From Fredinandcohnia quinoae (GTDB lineage: Bacteria > Bacillota > Bacilli > Bacillales > Bacillaceae_L), in NCBI RefSeq assembly GCF_022427965.1, contig NZ_JAKTTI010000018.1, positions 1-64,000 of the forward strand: a stretch of DNA of 64,000 nucleotides, written 5' to 3'. Below are positions 58,230-64,000 of the stretch, piece after piece. How positions within the stretch are numbered: position 1 is the first letter of the stretch; each line of letters opens with the position of its first letter. Position numbers and translations under genes: made by a program. The notes under the pieces were generated by a model, which was not told where the DNA came from, made no database searches, and saw only the letters and a program-made list of their open reading frames with translations.

Positions 58230-58348
58230 CCGTTTTCCTCCTTACAGTTACCATGTCTCCAAAGTACCATAAACGTAAGGATTCATCAATTTTGGGAATT
58301 TGATTTTGGAACTGTTTTTGGTACTGATATTCAACAGTATTTCAACAA

Positions 58349-58405
58349 AAAAATAACTGGGTTCAAAAGTTCCGATAACGACCGTTTTTGAAACCAGTTA
58401 TTTTT
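58349..58405 (-). terminator. long hairpin, terminator or recombination site
   Basis: AAAAATAACTGG (58349-58360) and CCAGTTATTTTT (58394-58405) form a perfect 12-bp stem, extended by GTTCAAAA/TTTTGAAA. On the minus strand a T7 run ends it, so it can terminate the two small upstream genes. Its place upstream of the recombinase also allows a res-like role. Confidence 0.6.
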
Positions 58406-58438
58406 GGTGGGAGACATATTATATAAAACAAAAGAGTA

Positions 58439-58591
58439 TTATCTTCTCCAAAAGAAAATCCTTTTCCTTTTTAATCCTTCTAAAAAGTCGAGTAGCTCTT
58501 TTGTATCGTTTTCCCGTCTTATGGTCATTGGAGAAGGAGTGGGAAGAGAACAGTACACTTTTGATTTAACTATAAATTTTCTTTCTTCCAT
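58439..58591 (-). CDS. small protein of unknown function, island gene
   Basis: 50 residues, MEERKFIVKSKVYCSLPTPS then PMTIRRENDTKELLDFLEGLKRKRIFFWRR. Basic, no signal or membrane segment. GGGG lies ten bases before the ATG, which is three bases after the previous stop. A strong hairpin follows. Not recognised. Confidence 0.5.
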   Translation of the reverse strand: MEERKFIVKSKVYCSLPTPSPMTIRRENDTKELLDFLEGLKRKRIFFWRR

Positions 58592-58594
58592 TAT

Positions 58595-58729
58595 TTACAT
58601 ACCCCTTTTTGCAATAATCCGAAGAGCCTCTTGATTCATTTTCCTTACTTTTTCGGATAAAAACAATTCTTCTGGAACAATCATTGGTCTTTTGGTTGGA
58701 TTAGTCGCTTTCTTACATTTTAACGTCAT
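58595..58729 (-). CDS. small protein of unknown function, island gene
   Basis: 44 residues, MTLKCKKATNPTKRPMIVPE then ELFLSEKVRKMNQEALRIIAKRGM. A strong GGAGG lies six bases before the ATG, and the start overlaps the 3' end of the transglutaminase-like gene in another frame, so it looks translationally linked. Not recognised. Confidence 0.6.
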   Translation of the reverse strand: MTLKCKKATNPTKRPMIVPEELFLSEKVRKMNQEALRIIAKRGM

Positions 58730-59372
58730 CTGAAACCTCCTGTGCTTCTATTCCTTTCGTTTTTAATACTCTATAATGGGTATCATATTTTTTACGAAGC
58801 CTTGATAAATTGGTAAACCCCATGATGCCGATTCCTACTTTTAGAATCTCATCCCATAAATAATTCTTAGGATAACCGTAATCTTTAATCGCATCAAGAT
58901 AAGCAGTTACACTCTTATCTAAAAGATGTTTAGCATCTCTATCCAGTGCCTCTTCATCAATAGATACGCCATACTCCATAGTTAATGGTTCGAGTGTTAA
59001 TTTTACTCCGTTATAAACTGGTGGGTGTACATTACCATCCAAAGTGTGCATGACGGCTGGGTCAAAGACTTTTCCCTCTATTTCAACCCAAGAATGACTA
59101 AATTGGGTATTAGTTTCATAGTCTTCTACTTCTCCTATCACCAGTTCATTTTCAATTCCCTGCTCCGTTAATAAAATATGTAACATTGCAGAAATCAGAT
59201 GACATCCCCCTGACGCTTCCTCCTTTTTTGCTAAATAGTTTAATGTGGATTCATATGCTTTTTGTATCCCAAATACCTGTGGATGATTAAATTCAATATT
59301 TTTCATATTACGAATACATTCAGTGGATAAGAAAGTTAGAAATTCTAATTTGCTATTAAAATGTGGAATCAT
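58713..59372 (-). CDS. transglutaminase-like (papain-fold) cysteine hydrolase
   Basis: 219 residues. Three motifs are spaced as a Cys-His-Asp triad: Cys57 in EASGGCHLISAMLHILL, His93 in TQFSHSWVEIEGKVF, and Asp104 in VFDPAVMH. This pattern is typical of transglutaminase-like and related cysteine peptidases. The C-terminal third is helical and unrecognised. It heads a three-gene minus-strand unit with the two small genes. Substrate unknown. Position in the island suggests accessory or defence function, but that is inference. Confidence 0.65.
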   Translation of the reverse strand: MIPHFNSKLEFLTFLSTECIRNMKNIEFNHPQVFGIQKAYESTLNYLAKKEEASGGCHLISAMLHILLTEQGIENELVIGEVEDYETNTQFSHSWVEIEGKVFDPAVMHTLDGNVHPPVYNGVKLTLEPLTMEYGVSIDEEALDRDAKHLLDKSVTAYLDAIKDYGYPKNYLWDEILKVGIGIMGFTNLSRLRKKYDTHYRVLKTKGIEAQEVSDDVKM

Positions 59373-59476
59373 CTTTTTCTCCTCGTAATTGATTTCTATT
59401 TATTGATATTTAGGAAATTTAAACACCTTGCTTATATCTTAATTAACCCAATTGCATGATGGGTATTGTAAAAGGG

Positions 59477-59522
59477 AAAAACCATCCCCAAAAGCTCCGC
59501 AAAGGCAAAAAGGATGGTTTTT
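59477..59522. terminator. strong hairpin terminator in the 59373-59780 gap
   Basis: AAAAACCATCC (59477-59487) pairs perfectly with GGATGGTTTTT (59512-59522). It can work in either direction. On the minus strand it would end the 61082-59781 gene series. Confidence 0.65.
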
Positions 59523-59565
59523 CTTGTCGTTCTCGCACAAAATAATTGAATTGTGAACCAAACTA

Positions 59566-59626
59566 TTAAAGCTCGGTTATGCGGAATGACGATAGTTGTC
59601 CAGTATCGCCATTCACCTTAAGCATA
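59566..59626. repeat. palindromic repeat-like hairpin
   Basis: GAATGACGATA (59584-59594) pairs with TATCGCCATTC (59604-59614), one mismatch. The minus strand of this stretch also reads as a 19-codon ORF, MLKVNGDTGQLSSFRITEL, a string I recall from spurious translations in several Bacillus genomes. This hints at an interspersed repeat. The rest of 59627-59780 shows no gene. Confidence 0.4.
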
Positions 59627-59780
59627 CAATAAAGAGGGATTTATTACCAGTGGGGAAAATGAAAATATTATATTACTACAAAAGTTGCAGAGAGTTATCC
59701 ACTACTAAGATTAGTTCTAATTATTGATAAGGGCGATAAACTCAGATTGGTATTGCTATCGTTTTCCACTTACACCCAAA

Positions 59781-60251
59781 CTATTTATTCAATAACCTCC
59801 GCAATACTTCTGCACTGGCAAACGCATGAAATTTCTCTTTTTCTTTAAATTCTCCAGTTTCTTCATCGTAGATATGACTATAAAGCCATATAGTATTCGT
59901 ATCAAGTAAATGGCAATAGATATATACAATTTGATTTTGTTTATCGAACTGATAATCATAGTTCATTTTGAGTTGCCTAAAGTTTGAAACAACATGTTCT
60001 ACAACCTTTAAATATTTTTGCTCAATTTCTATCTCTTCGACCACTTCCACTAACTCCTTTCGGGATTCAGAAGGTAGGTTTTTCAACATTGTTTTTATTC
60101 CTACATTTGTTAAAAGTAATGTAAGCATCCGAATTCGCTCTTTCTCTGTGAAAAACACATTATTTTCGTACATTTCCAGTTTTTCTGGCGTGTAATCTTG
60201 AAACTGCTGATAGGTTATCGCTTTCGGTTCTCTTCCAGGGACAAGTTCCAT
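59781..60251 (-). CDS. unrecognised island protein
   Basis: 156 residues, soluble and acidic. The first part reads PGREPKAITYQQFQDYTPEK. A helical region (about 45-90) is rich in Glu and Lys, and the C-terminal half looks beta-rich (QNQIVYIYCHLLDTNTIWLYSHIYD). No family is recognised. It is the last of three closely spaced minus-strand genes. Confidence 0.6.
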   Translation of the reverse strand: MELVPGREPKAITYQQFQDYTPEKLEMYENNVFFTEKERIRMLTLLLTNVGIKTMLKNLPSESRKELVEVVEEIEIEQKYLKVVEHVVSNFRQLKMNYDYQFDKQNQIVYIYCHLLDTNTIWLYSHIYDEETGEFKEKEKFHAFASAEVLRRLLNK

Positions 60252-60266
60252 TTAACACAACACTCC

Positions 60267-60593
60267 TTAATCATCATTCGTTTGCATCTCTCTTATATCT
60301 TTAAGAGCCTTTATGTAATCTCCATCGTATTCTTTTTCCATCCCTTTCAGAATTAAGGTATCATCCAGATTTGTATGAACTGACAATTTCACCATCAATT
60401 TTAGTTTTACATCAGTTATTCCGTCAAAATGTCCATTTTTATACCCTGAATGATATCCAGTATTGAAGGAATCTATTATCAATTTATTAATGTTGTCATA
60501 TGCATCACTGATAGATACACTCTTATTTTCCCAAACTTCATTAAAGGCTCGTTCAAATTGCCCTGAATTGATTATTTCATCTATCCTGTTCAT
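60267..60593 (-). CDS. unrecognised small helical island protein
   Basis: 108 residues from the ATG at 60593, which has GGGTGG seven bases upstream; an ATG five codons earlier lacks a site. The segment FNTGYHSGYKNGHFDG is Gly/His/Tyr-rich and resembles the loop of small helical bundle proteins, but I cannot name a family. It lies 15 bases upstream of the next gene. Confidence 0.6.
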   Translation of the reverse strand: MNRIDEIINSGQFERAFNEVWENKSVSISDAYDNINKLIIDSFNTGYHSGYKNGHFDGITDVKLKLMVKLSVHTNLDDTLILKGMEKEYDGDYIKALKDIREMQTNDD

Positions 60594-60662
60594 AAAATGA
60601 CCACCCATCTGCCATTGATATAATTCCCCATATTCAAGAATCCTTCATTATATCCACTACAA

Positions 60663-61082
60663 TCATTTTTTGATGTCTTTAATGACAATAAAATTTAGCA
60701 ATTCCCAGGGATTCTTATACAGTACAGGACTTATTGTTTCATAAGTAATTGCTATTGTTAGTTTTGTAAATTCTTTAAATTTACTTTTAGATTCAAAGTC
60801 ATGAATACTTAAGGTAATTTCACCAATAACAATCTCTAAATCACCATTCATTATAAAGACCTTTATTTGATGTTTCCTATCAATATATACTCTGTTTCTG
60901 AACCATTCTAACTTCCCATCATCTGAATAGTTAGAACTTAGCTCTCCCATTTTCCTTTCAATTTTCATTTCTTCTATACTTTTCATTAATGAGTTGAATT
61001 TTCTTCCTTCTCCATTCATTGAGATACATAAATAGGCAATATTTTTACTCTCCTTTTCTATAGCCCAGTTTTCTATTTTCAA
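60663..61082 (-). CDS. unrecognised island protein
   Basis: 139 residues from a TTG at 61082, which has GGGGGAG five bases upstream. A frame 19 codons longer to 61139 has no site and would run into the terminator hairpin. Predicted mixed alpha/beta (KHQIKVFIMNGDLEIVIGEITLSI). Not recognised. First gene of the three-gene minus-strand series beside the XRE control region. Confidence 0.6.
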   Translation of the reverse strand: MKIENWAIEKESKNIAYLCISMNGEGRKFNSLMKSIEEMKIERKMGELSSNYSDDGKLEWFRNRVYIDRKHQIKVFIMNGDLEIVIGEITLSIHDFESKSKFKEFTKLTIAITYETISPVLYKNPWELLNFIVIKDIKK

Positions 61083-61137
61083 AGTAACTCCCCCTGTAAA
61101 AAATAATTTACTATTTCCTCCGAGTAAGATAGGATAC

Positions 61138-61180
61138 AAAAAAACACTTTACCCCCGAAGGAAATAAAGTGTTTTTGTTA
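61138..61180. terminator. hairpin upstream of the three unrecognised genes
   Basis: AACACTTTA and TAAAGTGTT pair perfectly around CCCCCGAAGGAAA, with A and T tracts on both sides. On the minus strand it lies between the XRE control region and the gene at 61082, so it may attenuate that gene or block read-through from the CBASS operon. Confidence 0.6.
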
Positions 61181-61260
61181 TAAATATATCATTTTCGATA
61201 GTCAGCTTCGAGCTATTCATCTAATCGACCTCTTACTTCAGGAATTAATAATTCTTATCT

Positions 61261-61317
61261 ATTATAGTCAACATTTCACAAAATGTCACTCATAGTCTGT
61301 AGATATATAGTCTACAT
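61261..61317. promoter_or_regulatory. tandem C-box-like operator
   Basis: Three ATAGTC-centred half sites: ATTATAGTCAACAT (61261-61274), ATGTCACTCATAGTC (61283-61297) and TATATAGTCTACAT (61304-61317). The last two form a 35-base unit that, from memory, aligns without gaps to the tandem operator of the restriction controller C.Esp1396I. Arms ATGT and ACAT bound the unit. It overlaps a -10-like TATAGT (61306-61311) and ends 17 bases before the XRE start. Confidence 0.6.
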
Positions 61318-61334
61318 TTTTTTAAATTGAAACT

Positions 61335-61565
61335 ATGGATGATAAGAATGTTAAAACTCAATTTGGACTTACTGTAAGAAAACTAAGACTCTCAAAAAAC
61401 ATTTCTCAAGAAAAATTTGCTGAAATCGTGGGCCTTCATAGAACTTATATTAGCGAGGTGGAGAGAGGCACAAGGAATGTTACATTAATAAATGTCGTTA
61501 AAATTGCGAAAGGCTTAGAAGTTAAAACATCGGAACTTTTTTGTGAAATGGAAAAAGAAATATAA
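61335..61565 (+). CDS. XRE-family regulator, restriction-controller (C protein)-like
   Basis: 76 residues, a single HTH_3 domain: GLTVRKLRLSKNISQEKFAE, then IVGLHRTYISEVERGTRNVT and KIAKGLEVKTSELF. The DRTYIS/HRTYIS-EVERG recognition helix and the length match C proteins that time restriction-modification genes. No Shine-Dalgarno precedes the ATG, which is common in leaderless C genes. A C-box-like operator lies just upstream, so autoregulation is likely. No methylase or endonuclease gene is visible here. Confidence 0.8.
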   Translation: MDDKNVKTQFGLTVRKLRLSKNISQEKFAEIVGLHRTYISEVERGTRNVTLINVVKIAKGLEVKTSELFCEMEKEI

Positions 61566-61578
61566 GATAGTATTTTAT

Positions 61579-61602
61579 AAACGTCTTTTAAAAAAGGCGT
61601 TT
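61579..61602 (+). terminator. terminator after the XRE gene
   Basis: AAACGTCTTTT and AAAAGGCGTTT pair with one mismatch, followed by AAATTTTT. A second small hairpin (GGATA/TATCC, 61627-61645) follows before the convergent gene. Confidence 0.55.
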
Positions 61603-61720
61603 AAATTTTTCTCCAAAGAAAATAAGGATAAGCCACTGCCTATCCTCCTGTTTTGGTTGATTCTGTTTCATTTATTAAAGAGTGTTCTACTTTATGAATC
61701 AAAGTTTGTTTTAGGCATTC

Positions 61721-62176
61721 CTAAACGTAATAGTAGACTCCATCTCGAATAATTGGCTCTTTTATATAACCGTTACCCTCTACTCTAAATTCTCCATTCC
61801 CAGATGTTGCACCAGAAAATACACCACGAATAATAATAAGGCCATTGTTTGTCGTAGTACCCGTCATCTCTGCATTTTCTTCAATAATGATTTCTGCACC
61901 TGAGTGAATGGTTGATGTGCCACTTAATTTACCTTTAATTTGTATAGTTGCACCTTCATAAACAGAAACCGTACCACTTTGTTTTCCACCAGTATTTATC
62001 ACTACACTTGCACCTTCATAGATAACTAATGTTCCAGATAATTCCCCTTTAATAAATAAAGTTCCTTTTTCTACATGGACAGTACCCAAATGTTTCCCTA
62101 TTATTTCATAATTCTCTGTTATTACTAATTGCGGTACTTCTTCACCATTGATAATATCAAAACCATATTTGCTCAA
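61721..62176 (-). CDS. beta-helical repeat protein, bactofilin-like
   Basis: 151 residues from a TTG with GGAGG seven bases upstream. From about residue 30 the chain is a series of short beta repeats of the form GxLSGTxxIxxGAxxxI (for example GELSGTLVIYEGASVVI and GKLSGTSTIHSGAEIII). This predicts a regular beta-solenoid like bactofilins (DUF583 polymer-forming proteins). The N-terminus (MSKYGFDIINGEEVPQLVIT) and C-terminus (IRDGVYYYV) cap it. No membrane segment. It lies 52 bases downstream of the CD-NTase on the same strand with no terminator between, so it is probably the third gene of the CBASS operon. Confidence 0.65.
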   Translation of the reverse strand: MSKYGFDIINGEEVPQLVITENYEIIGKHLGTVHVEKGTLFIKGELSGTLVIYEGASVVINTGGKQSGTVSVYEGATIQIKGKLSGTSTIHSGAEIIIEENAEMTGTTTNNGLIIIRGVFSGATSGNGEFRVEGNGYIKEPIIRDGVYYYV

Positions 62177-62228
62177 TCTAATTCCTCCTTCAATATAGGT
62201 TTTACTAAGACAAACTGTTTTTCATTTT

Positions 62229-63611
62229 TCAAGATAGTTTAATATCTACATTGATTCTTTGTTTAGCAACACATTGTCCATTTTTAACTATATAGCATTC
62301 AACATAGTGATTACCTTTAAAAGAGGTCTCTTCATAGTGATTTAAGCTATCTGTCTGTACAATTTCTCCTCGAATATTGTCATTTATTTGGGCTACCTCC
62401 CCTCTATTTTTCACTTTCCAATACACATTATAAGGTGCAGGAACATTTGTTTTAGCCATAAAGTACAATTGACAGCCTGGTAACAATACCTCTCTCTTTT
62501 TTATCATGGATTGTAACCAACCAGCAGTTTTTTCATTTCTTACTACCCTACAATCTAACTCTAACTCATACCGAGATTGGTAGTTTACTGGAAATAGATA
62601 TTGGATAAATTCCTCGGTTTCCCGATAACGGGTGAATTCTTCAAGTTCATTAAGAGAAGTGTAGGACTCCAAAGCCTTTGAAAGTTTCTCTTTTTGTTCT
62701 GTCCAGTAGGAATGGTTAAAAAACTCTCCCCATGCCTCAACAGCCTGATATTCAGTACATTCTTCATCAAAGAGTATTTCCAATTTTGATAGTTTATCGT
62801 TTAGCCTGTTATATAAGTTGACCATTTTCGTATCATCTTTGCTGACCAGTTTAAGGCTTTTAGATGGGTCTGTTGGATTAACCACTTCTGTGTCTTCTGC
62901 TAATCTATCTTTAATCGCTTTAACAGTATAATAAAAACATTCATCCATTCTTTCATAGGATTGAAATTGCTCGTTCGCTAAAACACTTTGAATGAGTCCA
63001 CCAGGCATATTTACCCAACTCTCTCTTGATTTGGAGAACATTTTTAACAAGCGAACTACTTCTCTTAATTGATAATTTTTTGCTTTATTTTCATCTAAGA
63101 ACCATTTAGTGATTGCTCTTGGATTTCTTTCTCTCCATTCACTCCCACAATGTTCATATGTATAACTGTCATCTTCTTCATTCTTTTTATATCTACGATA
63201 GATAGCAAAATCAATGTGATACCCTTCTTGATACACGATACGGACACAATTCGTCTTAGCAGTAGGTTCAACTTTAAAATTTGTACATTTTTTCTTTAAA
63301 GCATCTACAATGATATTCTTTGTTTTAGTTGTTCCATCTGGTAGTAAGTCTTTTTCAAACACAATAGCGACATCTATATCATAATCCTTACTTTCATTTT
63401 GGGTAACGGTAGACATCGCTACACTACCTTGAACAATAGGCTCTTCTGCTAACTTGTAACTTGTTCCTTTCTCCTCGTTATATTCTTTTAAACCCTCCTT
63501 CAACCGTTTAATATTCAAATTCTTTTTTTCAAAAAGAGAATCTTTTTCTTTTTTTGGTAAGACCACATGTTTCCCATAAAACGTGTTAAACTTACTGTTC
63601 AAATCCTTCAT
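62229..63611 (-). CDS. CD-NTase (SMODS nucleotidyltransferase with AGS-C sensor), CBASS
   Basis: 460 residues. The nucleotidyltransferase core has QGSVAMSTVT (Gly62-Ser63), the metal-binding pair Asp78/Asp80 in DYDIDVAIVF, and the third Asp134 in YHIDFAIYRR. So the catalytic site is intact. A helical OAS-like middle region (about 160-340) follows. The C-terminal AGS-C domain has APYNVYWKVKNRGEVA, RGEIV and FKGNHYVECYIVKNG. Such enzymes make cyclic di- or trinucleotides on phage infection. The start abuts the effector stop (TAAATG), with GGGGGAG upstream. The product cannot be told from sequence. Confidence 0.9.
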   Translation of the reverse strand: MKDLNSKFNTFYGKHVVLPKKEKDSLFEKKNLNIKRLKEGLKEYNEEKGTSYKLAEEPIVQGSVAMSTVTQNESKDYDIDVAIVFEKDLLPDGTTKTKNIIVDALKKKCTNFKVEPTAKTNCVRIVYQEGYHIDFAIYRRYKKNEEDDSYTYEHCGSEWRERNPRAITKWFLDENKAKNYQLREVVRLLKMFSKSRESWVNMPGGLIQSVLANEQFQSYERMDECFYYTVKAIKDRLAEDTEVVNPTDPSKSLKLVSKDDTKMVNLYNRLNDKLSKLEILFDEECTEYQAVEAWGEFFNHSYWTEQKEKLSKALESYTSLNELEEFTRYRETEEFIQYLFPVNYQSRYELELDCRVVRNEKTAGWLQSMIKKREVLLPGCQLYFMAKTNVPAPYNVYWKVKNRGEVAQINDNIRGEIVQTDSLNHYEETSFKGNHYVECYIVKNGQCVAKQRINVDIKLS

Positions 63612-64000
63612 TTATAGCAATTCTCCCCCAGGTAATTTAATATCTATTTGATTGCCAATTTTCTTAAGATTGATTGCCCAATTATATTTGGGTTGAGATA
63701 AACCTACATAGTTATAAACCCAAATCTCCTTGTCCATTCTCGGTGAAATGCTACTTCCCAAGCGGTAAGCTAAAGAAGGTTGTCCTGAATAGAACAAATG
63801 AATCCTTTCAAGTTGAGGAAATGTCTGATTTATTTCATCTAACAACTGGCGAAACCTCTTCTGATATTCATTAAGTTGCTCCTTGCAAACAATTGCATTT
63901 CGGTGAGGTGGTTCTAAGTGTAAATAAAAGGAGTTAAGACTATCCAAATGAAGGCCACTTAGGTCAGTATCATTTACAGGATAAGTTACTCCTATTTTTA
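63612..64000 (-). CDS. SAVED-domain CBASS effector, C-terminal part
   Basis: The open frame continues past the right edge, so this is partial, with at least 128 residues. A TTG at 63947 is inside the gene. The visible part matches the end of SAVED, the CARF-derived cyclic-nucleotide sensor of Cap4/Cap5/Cap12-type effectors: RIHLFYSGQPSLAYRLGS, then MDKEIWVYNY and a final NQIDIKLPGG. SAVED domains bind the CD-NTase product and switch on a fused N-terminal nuclease, TIR or other module. That module is outside the window. Confidence 0.85.
   Translation of the reverse strand, partial: KIGVTYPVNDTDLSGLHLDSLNSFYLHLEPPHRNAIVCKEQLNEYQKRFRQLLDEINQTFPQLERIHLFYSGQPSLAYRLGSSISPRMDKEIWVYNYVGLSQPKYNWAINLKKIGNQIDIKLPGGELL

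Noticed and set aside
58404-58634. 76-codon plus-strand ORF
   Set aside because: It lies opposite two small minus-strand genes, one with a perfect Shine-Dalgarno. Its own start lacks a site and its composition is unlike a protein.
61335-61565. Phage-type CI/Cro repressor
   Set aside because: The single-domain length, recognition helix and ATAGTC operator fit restriction controller proteins better, and there is no divergent cro-like gene.
57067-64000. Prophage
   Set aside because: No capsid, terminase, portal, holin or large integrase gene is visible. The content fits a defence island better.

Overview
The window is a low-GC Firmicute chromosome segment of the Bacillaceae (Bacillus or a close relative). 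The gene order from pdaB through the str-S10-spc-alpha ribosomal clusters to radA follows the Bacillus subtilis ribosomal superoperon region almost gene for gene. It is written here mostly on the minus strand. Sporulation genes (pdaB, kbaA, gerD, cwlD, sigH), strong Shine-Dalgarno sequences and sigma-A/E/G-type promoters point to an endospore former.

Layout. 1-220: leader and tandem promoters of an rRNA operon that runs off the left edge. 222-5309: a small conserved protein and the sporulation/germination block pdaB, kbaA, gerD, salA/mrp, cwlD, ybaK. 5526-10179: plus-strand accessory genes not found here in B. subtilis: SDR, QueA-like paralogue, VOC protein, a GAF histidine kinase/response regulator pair and a Uma2 nuclease-fold protein. 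10373-45811: rpsI-rplM, truA, the ECF transporter core ecfA1A2T, the alpha, spc and S10 operons, tuf-fusA-rpsG-rpsL, rplGB, rpoC-rpoB, rsmC-like ybxB, and rplL-J-A-K. 46006-55979: nusG-secE-rpmGB-sigH-rae1-rlmB-mrnC-cysS-cysE (with a cysteine T-box)-gltX-ispF-ispD-yacL. Several genes too short for routine ORF calling are included (rpmJ, rpmGB, two small genes in the island). A decayed ybzG remnant lies between map and infA.

At 56941 the synteny breaks. Only the 3' half of radA is present, and it joins foreign DNA that continues to the right edge. disA, normally between radA and yacL, is missing. The inserted DNA (56942 to beyond 64000) carries, in order from the radA junction, short direct repeats, a coiled-coil HTH protein coupled to a small serine recombinase, two small genes and a transglutaminase-like protein, three unrecognised genes, a restriction-controller-like (C protein) regulator with a tandem C-box-like operator, and a minus-strand operon. 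That operon is the C-terminus of a SAVED-domain effector, a CD-NTase (SMODS plus AGS-C), and a small beta-helical, bactofilin-like protein.

The right end is therefore a defence island in radA carrying a CBASS-type cyclic-oligonucleotide immune operon. No Cap2/Cap3 or HORMA/TRIP13 genes are visible. Most novel are the bactofilin-like third gene, the C-protein-type control region without visible restriction-modification genes, and the loss of disA beside a cyclic-nucleotide defence system.
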